64,000 bases of DNA from Salvator merianae (taxonomy: Eukaryota > Chordata > Lepidosauria > Squamata > Teiidae), in NCBI GenBank assembly GCA_003586115.2, contig QVOM02000073.1, forward strand, positions 35,902,305-35,966,304, in the 5' to 3' direction. The translations under genes and the position numbers were made by a program. Positions 22,795 to 33,150 of this stretch are shown piece by piece. A model generated the notes under the pieces. That model saw only the letters and a list, made by a program, of their open reading frames with translations. It was not told where the DNA came from and did no database searches. Numbering within the stretch: the stretch's first letter is position 1; each line of letters opens with the position of its first letter.

Positions 22795-23777
22795 TGGGAT
22801 ATGATTATACCTGTGACAAACTCTACAGGGAAGGGTGTAACGGAGGAGATGTTGCACTGTATGAAAAAGAGAACATTGAACCAAGTTATCTTGAGATCCC
22901 CAAAGGGGCAGACCATTCTACGGAATCATTGGGGGTAGGGATGTCTGGTTAAAAGTAGAATACTTGGAGTGTATTATTGCCCTCCTAACCAAGAGTGTTC
23001 ATGTAGACCTGGAAAGGGAGCGGGAAATTAGAGATGCATCCCAAAGAGAAAGCCTTAGAATAATGGGAAACTTCAATTGCCCACACATTGCCTGAGTAAA
23101 TATTTGCTCAAACCATAACAGAAAGGTCACATTCTTAGTTACGGTAAATGACTGTGCATTGGAGCAATTTGTTTTGGAATCAATGAAGGATGAGGCAATA
23201 CTGGACTTACTCTCAAGTGGTGCTCAAGACTTGTTGAGAGAAGTAAATCTAGTAGAACTTATGAGAAATAGTCATAATAATGCAATAAAATTCAATGTAT
23301 ATAGAAGTGAACATGGTCACTTTTAGTTTAAAAAAGAGGAACTTCTCAAAACTGAGAAGGCTGGTGAAAAAGAAACTTAAAGGGCAGGTTGAGAGGGCAA
23401 ACGCTCTCCAGAAAGCTTGGCTGTTTAAAATTATCATAATAAAGGCTCAGTTAAAATGTATTCCTAAAATTAAGTAAAAGGCCTTTAAAATAAAGAAGAG
23501 ACCTCTGTAGTTAACTAGCATGGTCAAAGAAATTATTAGGGACAAATGAAAGGGTTCTCCTCATGAAGAAAACAAAAAGGAACATAAACTTTGGTGAAAA
23601 AAATGTAAAGAGACAGTGAGAGAAACAAAAAGAACATTTGAGGGGGCTATTGCCATAACTGTAAAGACTGATAATAAAAGATTCCTCAGATACATTAGAA
23701 GCAATTAGAAATATTCTCAAAGGTGTGCTAAGAAGAGAAAAGGAAATTATAGAGAAGCTGAATGAATTCTTTGCACC

Positions 23778-24136
23778 TGGACCTGTTCACACTTTAGTTT
23801 TACTGATGTCTGTATGCTCACTAGCACAGTGCATCTGCATTTTGCAGAGGCCCTAGCGATCTGCAGATGCTCCTGATTGCCACTAGCTGTGGACAACTAA
23901 AACATTGTCCACAGTTGTACCAGGAGCAGTTGGACAGCTCGTGGTACACAGTGTTCGCATCTACTTCTGGGTGTGAACACTGCAGGACACAGCCGCAGCT
24001 ACGCATTCGTGCACCGTGTCACCAGTCACCATGTCGGATAGCCAGCATTCACACTGTGAGTGCTGGAAACCGATTTTGGGGCTATTCCAGCCCTTGCAGT
24101 GCAGATAGCTGCTGTACCACAGGGATTGTTCCACCT
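23778..24136. mobile_element. Unclassified insertion in LINE copy 1
   Basis: LINE coding stops after EKLNEFFA and resumes near 24137. The intervening about 360 bp begin GGACCTGTTCACACTTTAG, which resembles E/F left ends, and contain a local hairpin (CTGTGGACAACTAAAACATT / TTGTCCACAG). I could not define a matching right terminus; CCT occurs at both presumed edges. Boundaries are approximate. Confidence 0.45.
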
Positions 24137-24247
24137 TAGAATGGGATAATAATCTTCATGTATCTCTTCATGGAACTGAATCTGAAGCAGAACTCTGAGT
24201 CTAAGCTCCTGTTTTCAGGAAGGGAATCTGATGAACTGAGATGTACA

Positions 24248-24545
24248 CAGCAGTGTAGCTGACATTTTTGCCACACAGAGCTACGCGGCAGCACAGGAGC
24301 ATGAGGGAGGGCACCCTGCCCTGCAGCCTCCTATCCCTGCCACTGCCCCGCCGACTGCCGGCCGGCTGGGTGCAGCACCGCACTCTCCTTCTCTGCAGCC
24401 TCCTATCCCCGCCACCGCCCCGCTCGGGCTCGGGCGAAACTTTGCGCGCCAGGTGGGCAGAGAAGCGGCTAGCTGCATGTGCTGCCTGGGACAACGTGCT
24501 GCCCGGGGCGGCCTGCCCCCCATTCCCCCCCTTCCTACGCCACTG
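24248..24545. mobile_element. GC-rich non-autonomous hAT-like element, copy C2
   Basis: A 298-bp element from CAGCAGTGTAGC to CTACGCCACTG, with a perfect 8-bp duplication GATGTACA (24240-24247 and 24546-24553). The right third carries GGGACAACGTGCTGCCCGGGGC, shared with C3 and C4. Frames of 91-117 codons on both strands are compositional. Confidence 0.87.
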
Positions 24546-25400
24546 GATGTACACACCCCAATAGTATCTGCCTAAGAGTTATTAAAGAGCTCAAAGCTGA
24601 GACTGCATACTTCCTAACTAAAATAAACTTGTCACTATGCTCAGCTTCCATAGTTGAGGACTAAAAGGTGGCTAGCATAATTCCAATTTTTAACAGGGGC
24701 TCAAGGGGAGACTCAGGAAATTATAATACTGTCAGCTTAACATCTATTCTGGTGAAAATAGTGGAAACCTTTAATAAAGATAAAATTACCAAATATTTGG
24801 TGGAATGGGACTTGCTCAAAGGCAGCCAACTTGGTTTTTGAAAATAAAAATCCTGTCTAATCTTCTAGAGTTTTTTTGAGTTTGTTAACAAATGTATAGG
24901 TAAGGTTGAGCCTGTAGGCATCATCTACTTTGATTTTCAAAAAGCTTTCGATAAAGTTCATCATCTAAGACTTCTCTGTAAGCTTAACAGTCATGAAATA
25001 CAAAAACAGGTCCTATTATGGATAAGCAGCTGGCTAAGAAATAGAAAACATAGAGTTGGAGTAAATGGACATTTCTCACAATGCAGAGATGAAATAAGTG
25101 AGATCCCCCAAGGTTCTGTCCTGGGACCAATACTTTTAACATATTTATAAAGGATCTGGAGGCAGCTGTGACCAGTGGGATAGCCAGATTTGCTAATGAC
25201 ACCAAATTATTCAGAGCGGAAAAGACAAAAAGAGATTGCAAAGAGTTCCAAAGAGATCTCTGCACTTTGGGGAACTGGCCATCAAAATGACAGATGTCGG
25301 TCAATGTGAACAAATGTAAAGTGATGCATAATGGAGTTAAAATTCCAACTAGCCATTTACACAAATGGCATCTGAGCTGACTGTGACTGATCAGGAAAGA

Positions 25401-25896
25401 ATTCATAGAATCATAGAATCATAGAGTTGGAAGGGACCTCCAGGGTCATCGAGTCCAACCCCCTGCTCAATGCAGGATTCACTAAAGCATCCCAGACAGA
25501 TATCCGTCCAGCCTTTCCTTGAAGATCTCCAGTGAAGGAGAGCCCACCACCTCCTGTGGTAACCTGTTCCAGTGACTGATTGCCCTTACGGTCAGAAAGT
25601 TTTTCCTAATATCTAGCCTGTATCTACTCCCTTGGATTTTCATCCCATTGTTTCTAGTCCTTCCTTCTTGTGCAACTGAGAATAGGGCCAATCCTTCTGC
25701 ACTGTGACAGCCCTTCAGATACTTGAAAACAGCTATCATATCTCCTCTCAGTCTTCTCTTCTGCAGGCTAAACATTCCTAGGTCCTTTAACTGTTCCTCG
25801 TAGGACATGGTTTGCAGACCACTCACCGTTTTGGTCGCCCTTCTCTGAACTTGTTCCAGTTTGTCAATGTCTTTTTTAAACTGGGGTGCCCAGTTT
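25401..25896 (-). mobile_element. CR1 LINE 3' end (5'-truncated)
   Basis: The minus strand encodes the C-terminal part of CR1 ORF2: WAPQFKKDIDKLEQVQRRAT, then LGMFSLQKRRLRGDMIAVFKYLKG, YRLDIRKNFLTVRAISHWNRLPQEVV and LEIFKERLDGYLSGML. It ends with the CR1 3' octamer-type repeats (ATTCTATGATTCTATG on that strand, at 25403-25424). The frame is open for about 147 codons, so this copy is relatively young. It is inserted in LINE copy 1; AATTC appears at both edges. Confidence 0.92.
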
Positions 25897-26173
25897 AATT
25901 CTTGGATAAACAGTAGATAGCTCAATGAAATTGTGCATGCATTCTAAAAAAGACCAATAGCATGTTAGGGATAATAAAAAGTGATTTTGAAAACAGGTAC
26001 TGATTTCATAAGGCCCTTTCACAGGTCACTGATGCAACTGCCTCTGGAATACTGTGCGGAGGTTTGATTATTGCATCTCAAAAAAAGATATAGCAGAATT
26101 GGAAAAGGTTCAGAGACAATGACCAAGATGATCAAGGGACTGGAGAACCTTCCCTATGAGGAAAGCTTACAAT

Positions 26174-26338
26174 GGCCCTTTCTGCACTTGGCCTTATTGT
26201 GGATTATATCCCAGAATAGGGACCTGTGCAGGCTATGGTAGGCCCTGTGCAAGACCTTTCATAGTTTACACTAGCATGTGGATAGCAGGTCCCTGTTCCA
26301 GGATATAATCCACAATAAGGCCAAATGCAGAAAGGGCC
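26174..26338. mobile_element. Family A palindromic MITE, copy A4
   Basis: A 165-bp element GGCCCTTTCTGCACTTGGCC...GGCCAAATGCAGAAAGGGCC with AAT on both sides (26171-26173 and 26339-26341). The arms pair almost end to end. It interrupts the 3' half of LINE copy 1. Confidence 0.92.
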
Positions 26339-26790
26339 AATGTCTGGGGTTTTCTAGAAGACAAGTGAGAGGAAAGATGATCAAAGTATATAAAGTTATA
26401 CATGGTGTGGACATAGTGAATAGGGAGAATTTTTTCTCCCTTTTCCAGAATAAAAGAACCAGAAATTATCCAGTGAATCACAATCCTGGTTGAATCAGAA
26501 CAGACAAAAGAAAAATTCATTTATGCAACATATAGTTAAATTTTGAAATTCACTACCATAAGATGTGGTGTTGGCTACCAACTTGGATGATTTCAAAAAA
26601 GATATGGACCAATTCATGGAAGTCAAAGCTCTCAACATCTATTAACCCTAATGGCAAGATTAGGTGGTATGTTTCTGAAGGCCAGCTAGTGGGTGACTGC
26701 ACGTAGAGCAAGTTGTGTACGAACAGATTGCTGGACTAGATGGAACTTGAGTCCAATCCAATGGGGCACTTGTGTTCATATGTCTGTGAA

Positions 26791-29700
26791 GGACACTTGT
26801 GAATGTCTTTCCCTTCATAGTTGAATGCACAAATGCCCAACCAACATCTAGCCTTTTTTCTCACTTCACTTGATTGCAGCAGTGACCCAAACAAAATTTC
26901 TGAACACAGCAATATCTGCAGACATTATAGGATCAGACTATGCACAAATTCAGACTTGACTAATTTTCTGAAACTTTTACAAATCCCAAGTTTCTTTCAC
27001 TAATGATTCTTTATAGAGACACTAGAGCAGCTTCTCCACGGTCATTAGAGACAACACCAGCTGCCACCGCAGAATTCTTCATCTACACACTAGAGTGTTT
27101 CCTGGGAGACCATGCCTCTCAGGGCACCCTCAAGCTGCATGAGCCTGAGGTTGGAGTGGATCCTGGTGCAAAAATCATCCTGGAGGCCATTTCAAGGCTT
27201 TCCAGGAAACTTTAAAGCTTTCTCTCAAGCATTCCCAGCTGTAGTCCAGTCCAGCTGTCCACCATGTAGATGGGTGGATTGGCCTAAGGGACATGTGGAG
27301 CCTAGAGCCATCTTACCAGGCTCCCAGAAAGAGTCCTGGAATTTGGCTGTTTCTATGCACTCTGGAGGCCAGTACTTCCGTTCCCAAATTCCAAAGTTAG
27401 GCCAAGCAAGGTCATGACAGAGCCAAGGGTCCCTGGTGCATGCCACTGGCTGCCACTTGGGTCTTGGCTCAGATTGAGTGATCTGGACCAAGACTGGCCT
27501 CTGCATCATGCATGAGGGCACAAGGTGCAGAAGCAGCCAGACATATGGAAGGATGTTCTACAATCAGAGACTGCTTTCTTGGCAAACTTCAGAACTTTTG
27601 CTTCCATTCACAGTCACACACATGACATACTTCTACAATGCTTTCTTTCTGGAAAGGCTTTTGCCAAAAAAGGGGGACATATGCACAGTGTCAGGCAGAC
27701 AGGTGTCCTAGGGACCAAGAATCAAATGACTTTGTCTGCACAGTGAAACAATGAATGAGGGAGGGATTTTGCCAATGAAGAGAGTGACTGTTCCAGTGGT
27801 ATTATTGCCTTGAGTCCTAGCTTTGATCCTAAAAGTGGGAGTGGGAGCTGTTTAGCATGTCCAAACTGAGGAATCTTTCTGATTTTCTGTTTTCTACATG
27901 GTACAGAACTACAGAAGTGCACAACACAAACCAGACATCTGTCCATTTGGTCAAGGTGTAGCAGCTGTCTAAGCACAGCAGGTGTCTTAAAAAAACAAAA
28001 ACCAAATACGCACTTGCACAGGTCATAGATAAAACTGCCCTAGAGCCATGTAACTGGGAAGACTATGTTCTAACCACATGCTCAATCCTACTCTGAATTT
28101 TTCCCCAAGGCATCCAGCACAGGAAGTGAGTGTCTGGGGTGGTGGAATAGGATTTGGTGACTTAGGCTATCCTCTTGTGGACAGCTGAGTCTGACAGCTT
28201 CTGCCCTCAAAGATGCTTTCTCTTGTACAGCTGATAGTGGCAGGAGTCGCATGGCACAGGGCTTCTTCCTAAGGATGAAGAGGAGCTCTGTGGTAGTAGT
28301 GTTCTTAAAGTGCTGTTCGCAAGCCAACCTCTGACCTATACTAACATGGCCTGTGAGGTGTATGCCCACCCATCAAACATAGGACCTTTTCCTGTTTTGT
28401 GACTTATGCAGGCTGCCAAGGGGACATGAAACGGGTATCCTCAAATGGTGGCAACACAGCTGTGGTAGCAGGGCCACTGGAGATGAGCAGTGGGAAGAGC
28501 CCTCAGAGGTCTTCTTACCACTCTCCTGTTCATGCGTTCAAAACAGTGCTCATGGAGGCATGGCAGATGGAAGAGAGCAGATCCAAGCAGATGCCACTCT
28601 CATGCAGTGCACCCAGTGTGCCCCAAGGGGTGCTGTACGAACATCGCCAGTGGTACATCTAATTCTCCATGTTGTATTTAAGGAGTAAAGTGCAAAACCT
28701 GTGTAGGTACTGATGGGAATCAGGAATCCACGGATTGTGTTCAGAATAATTTAATTTCTAATCACTTGAAAGGAACATGGTGAAGAGGAAATAATGTTCA
28801 GTCAATCACTTTCTCCTCACCTCCTCCTCCTCCTTGTCTGAAAGAAGTAGCTAAGTGGGAGTGAAAACTACCCTAGAAAGCTTTTTGAAGTGGAAAGCTT
28901 TAGACATTGGCACTACCTTTCAAAGCAAACATACGGATAGGGATTCTCTGCTCAGAGGCTGGGCTCCTATTGCGTCGTACTTTGCAGTACCTCTGATAAA
29001 AAGAGCACCTTCAAATTACTTTTTTTTAAGTGTCAAAAATGTGTTGTTGCTGTTCTGCTGACCCTTTTGGACCTGTCTTTCATTGTGCCTCCTTTGGGTT
29101 GTGAGGTTATGCACACTTCCAAAATGCACCATTTTCTCGAGCAAATGAGTCTTCAGGCAAAAGGCAGTTTTCCCTGGAGCAAGAATCGGACTTTCAATCT
29201 CCCTTTTATTGTTTGATCATTTCTGGTTTGACTTAGGTTTCCTTTGCTGCACAGAGATGAACATACATGGTGCTCTCTAGCAGGTAAATGTACAAGAGGA
29301 GGTTTTGGTGACATGTCTTCCTTGAGCCATGACATTTTGCTGGGAGGAAAGGCAAAAACATGCAACCACAAATGGATGTGATGATTAACTTCCTTGCCTG
29401 CCATTGGTTTACCAGTAAGGAGCTCTGTCTGAAGACAGGATAAGTGACTTCTTAGGTCCACAATAAATTGATTTTTTGGCTTGACATTTTTTTTCACAAC
29501 CACTCCAAAAGCTTGCTTGTTTTTGCATTCAAGGAAGCTTTAACAGTTCTGTGCTCCTGATCCACAATTTATGTAAACACTTTGAGATTATATTTTAATG
29601 GGAAGCAGTATAGAAATATTTTAAATAAATAAATAAATTATAGATTGCTAGGAGAAATGTGCTTAATTTCAAAACATTAGGCCTATGTTGTTGCAGGCAT

Positions 29701-30259
29701 ATACACTGAACGTGATAAGCCACCATGATAACTGCAATGCAGTTAATCCTCTTGAATTCATGAAGGTTTTAATTCCAGCAAGGAATAGCTTCCTATGAGT
29801 TGCTAGTTTTTGAACTGGAAAAATTGCACCTCCTTTAAAGGCCTGGGCTATTTAACATAATGAAATCTCAGGAATTAAAGATGGATTATCATGGCCAGTG
29901 TTGCATTTGTCTTGGAAACTCTGATCTTTAAAAGCACAAATGTTATTCTTCTGAGAAATTTCTCTAGTTCAAGAAGAGAGCAGATAATTGTAAATAAATG
30001 GCTTATTTATATTCTTCCAAGCACTCTATGAAACAATTAAGATACTGTCTGGGCTGCTAGGAATTACAGGCCGTTTCCTCACTGAGCAGTGTATCCGGCA
30101 CCACTGTGGCCTGCTCTTGAGCACCCATCCCAAGGTGAGCTATTGTGGATGGCCCAGCCCCAGAGTTCCTGGCCTCTGAAGTGGCCAGTCAGTGGTTTCT
30201 TGGCCAGACACCTAGAAGCAACATGCTTCTGGCATTGCTTCCAGCTGCCCAGCACTAGA
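26791..30259. other. Unassigned DNA, with one LINE tail
   Basis: Three and a half kilobases with little recognisable repeat content. At 29570-29641, GCAGTATAGAAATATT-TTAAATAAATAAATAAAT is a LINE 3' tail. Open frames here have no recognisable domains. Confidence 0.35.
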
Positions 30260-30659
30260 TCATAATGGACAGAAGGGGATAATTACAGAGGACAAGGAGA
30301 TTGCAGAAAGACTAAATTAATTTTTTGCCTCTGTTTTTACTGAGGGAGATAGCGGGCATATACCGGCAGCTAAGTCAATCTTTTCAGGGAGGGAGTCGGA
30401 AGTAAATCAGATAGAGGTAACCAAGGAGGAGGTTCTTGCATGTCTTAATAAACTAAATGCTAACAAATCACCAGGACCAGATGGCATTCATCCGAGAGTT
30501 CTTAAAGAACTCAGATTTGAAATTGCTGAGCTTCTAGCCAAAATATATAATCTTTCTCTAAAATCAAGCTCTGTGCCTGAAGACTGAAGGGGAGCAAATG
30601 TGACACCGATCTTCAAAAACAGATTCAGGGGTGATCCAGGAAATTACAGACCAGTCAGC

Positions 30660-30810
30660 CAGCAGCGGCATAGCTAAAAGTTTTACTGCCTGGGGCGAAG
30701 CGGCGGCGGCCGGGGTGAGCGAGCGCGCCGGCGGGCAGGGCCCTGGCTCCATTGGCCACCTGGGACAACGTGCCGCCCGGGGTAGACCGCCCCCCCTTGC
30801 TACGCCCCTG
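30660..30810. mobile_element. GC-rich non-autonomous hAT-like element, copy C3 (short)
   Basis: A 151-bp element from CAGCAGCGGCATAGC to GCTACGCCCCTG, with a perfect 8-bp duplication CAGTCAGC (30652-30659 and 30811-30818). It interrupts the RT ORF of LINE copy 2 within the codons NYRPVS|LTS. It is the minimal form of the family: C4 has the same ends but a 340-bp expanded core. Confidence 0.93.
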
Positions 30811-32040
30811 CAGTCAGCTTAACATCAGTTCCAGGTAAAGTGATGGAAGCCATAATTAAGAATAAAATTACTAAACATATAGAGGAGCAGGCATTACTGA
30901 AAGAAAATCAGCATGGCTTCTGCAAAGGTAAATCATGCCTTACAAACTTGTTAGAATTCTCTGAAAGTGTTAATAAACATGTGGATAAAGATGACCCAGT
31001 TGACATTCTCTATCTGGACTTTCAGAAGGCTTTTGACCAAGTCCCTCATCAAAGACTCCTAAATAAACTCAGCAGTCATGGAATAAGAGGGCAGGTCCTG
31101 TCCTAGATTGGTAACTGGCTAAAGGACAGGAAACAGAGAGTAGGAATAAATGGTCAGTTCTCAGAGTGGAAAGAGGTGAGAAATGGGATCCCGCAAGGAT
31201 TAGTACGAGAACCCCTGCTTTTTAATTTATTCATAAATGATCTAGACACAAGGGTAAGTAGTGAGTTAGCAAAGTTTGCTGATGACACTAAATTGTTCAG
31301 GGTAGTAAAAACTGAAAGTGATTGTAAAGAGCTCCAGAGGGATCTCTTGACATTGGGTGAGTGGGCAACAAAGTGGCAAATGCACATTCAATCTTAGCAA
31401 GTGCAAAGTGATGCACATCGGGGCAAAGAACCCCAATTTACACCTATAAACTGATGGGGGCCAAACTTTCTGTGACAGACCAGAAAAGGGATCTCAGGGT
31501 TCTGGTTGACAGCTCAATGAGGGTGTCAACCCAGTGCACAGCGGCAATGAAAAAAGCAAATTCAATGCTAGGGGTAATTAGGAAGGGAATAGAAAACAAG
31601 TCAGGAAGTGTCATTGTGCCTCTTTGTAAATCTATGGTGAGACCATATGTGGAATATTGTGTACAATTCTGGTCATCTCACCTCAGAAAGGATATTGTGG
31701 AAAAGGTGCAGAAAAGGGCAACCAGAATGATCAACAGGGTTGAACACTTTCCTTAAAAAATCAGGGTGCAACGCCTTGGCCTCTTCAGCCTTGAAAAGCA
31801 GCATGGATAAGGTGGACAGAGAGAAGTTTTTTTTGCTATCCCACAACACTAGGACCAGAGGGTCATCAGTCTATGGAATTTATTACTGGAAGAGGTGGTG
31901 ACAGCCATCAGCCTGGATAGCTTTAAGAAAGGACTAGACAGATTCATGGAGGTCAGGTGTAACAATGGCTACTAGAATGGATGCCTAGGTACTGCCTACA
32001 GATTGGAGAGACACGCATTTGCAGGGAGTCTATAGCCAGT

Positions 32041-32769
32041 GGGCCTATTCACACTTGTATCTAGCAAGCATCAAGGATCCTATGATCACGCAATGTACGA
32101 TGGGCAATGGGGCCTACCCTTTTGCGTGGGCCCCAGTCGTGCCCACGCTGCCGCGATCGGGCCTGGGACGCCGGATGGGGCTGCGCTGCGCCCTATCCAG
32201 CGTTTCGGTGCCCGATTGTGGGCATGAAGGGCGGTCGCCGCAGCAGCGGCCTACAAAGCGTCAGGCTGCTGCCATGGTGACTGAGAGGCCCGCATGGTGT
32301 GCACGGCGATGATGCAATTGCACGTGCACACTGGGCCTCTCCCCCCCATAGCGGGATCGGACCTTCCCGATTGGGCCCGCGGCCCCCCAGTCAGGCACGC
32401 CCAGCCTCATTGAGGTGATCAGGCCGCCCTGATCGGGCTGGGTGGGCCCGATCACGGCGCCGTGGGCCCGATCGGGAAGGCTCAATCCCGCTACGGGGGG
32501 GGGAGTGGCCCAGTGCGCACACGCGATTGCGTCATCACCGTGTGCACCGTGCGGGCCTCCCGATCGCCATGGCAGCGGCCTGACACTTGCTGGCCGCTGT
32601 CACAGTGAGCATCAGGCATGGTTAATAGCGTTTGCACTCGCGAACGCCATTAACCAGCCTCAGGTAAATTTTCAGGCCCGTCGTGCAGACGGTGTCTACA
32701 CGATGGAGTCTGTTCCACGCTGGAATGGGCTAATTAGCCCATTCTAGCATGGAAAGTGCAAACAGGTCC
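32041..32769. mobile_element. Foldback DNA transposon F (GC-rich, long internal hairpin)
   Basis: A 729-bp element with ends GGGCCTATTCACACTTG and the inverse of GGACCTGTTTGCACTTTC, flanked by AGT on both sides (32038-32040 and 32770-32772). In its core, about 32262-32392 and 32447-32580 are inverted copies of each other; CCCGCATGGTGTGCACGGCG faces CCCGCACGGTGTGCACGGTG. It is CpG-rich and contains repeated CGATCGGG motifs. It lies in the 3' part of LINE copy 2. No transposase. Confidence 0.85.
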
Positions 32770-32939
32770 AGTGAAGGTTTTGCCTTTTCATTTTGCTTGA
32801 GAATACCCAGAAGCAATTGGTAGGCCACTATGTGAAACAGAATGCTAGACTGGATGGGCTGTGGCCTGATCCAGCAAGGCTCCTCTTATGTTCTTATGTC
32901 TGGTAAGCAGGACCACAGCACATGTGCTGTCTGCACAGA

Positions 32940-33150
32940 ACTAGCTCATCCAGTATACCGATTAGGATGCTTCATGGACTGCTTGTCCACAGTTGGAGGA
33001 GGTTGTGGTGCCATTTTTGCATCGTAGCCTGCTCAAGAGCTCCATTCAGTGCAGATGGAGCATTCCAGCAGGGGGCATGGTCTCTGTTAGACCATGGTGC
33101 AGACAGAGTGGGCTAGTGGGCCCCTTGTGCTGATCTAACAGTCCACTGTG
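32940..33150. repeat. Diverged repeat P, copy 1
   Basis: Shares GTGCAGATGGAGCAT-N-CYAGCAGGGGGC and following YYTTAGACY with a segment at 58490-58625. Boundaries and class unknown. Confidence 0.45.

Larger units (their letters stand above)
21600..26790 (+). mobile_element. CR1/L2-type LINE copy 1, interrupted by five insertions
   Basis: Host segments are about 21600-21722, 22795-23777, 24137-24247, 24546-25400, 25897-26173 and 26339-26790. In order they encode an endonuclease start (ELECLVLEEN, then TETWMDY), continuing directly after G1 with GYDYTCDKLYREG and GDVALYEKENIEPS. RT motifs follow: YFDFQKAFDKV near 24920, GSVLGP near 25114 and FANDTK near 25190, where the usual FADD has lost one catalytic Asp. 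Then comes the C-terminal WLDDFKKDMDQFMEV block and a 3' tail. Many stops. It is dead, but alignment with copy 2 (30260-32900) defines each insertion. Confidence 0.75.
30260..32900 (+). mobile_element. CR1/L2-type LINE copy 2, split by C3 and F
   Basis: Host segments are about 30260-30659, 30811-32040 and 32770-32900. Translation gives LACLNKLNANKSPGPDGIHP and NYRPVS, then after C3 the RT motifs ENQHGFCKGKSCLTNLLEF, YLDFQKAFDQVPHQRLL (near 31010) and FADDTKLFRVVK (near 31280). C-terminal blocks RPYVEYCVQFWSSHLRKDIVE and ERFRE-like remnants follow. The GxPQGSVLGP motif has decayed to GIPQGLVREP. The catalytic FADD is retained, but stops near 31105 and later kill the ORF. The 3' tail ends CTCTTATGTTCTTATG. 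Confidence 0.82.

Noticed and set aside
22428..22916. 162-codon minus-strand frame
   Set aside because: It crosses the G1/LINE junction and is not conserved in G2.
24984..25406. 140-codon minus-strand frame
   Set aside because: Antisense of the LINE copy 1 reverse transcriptase.
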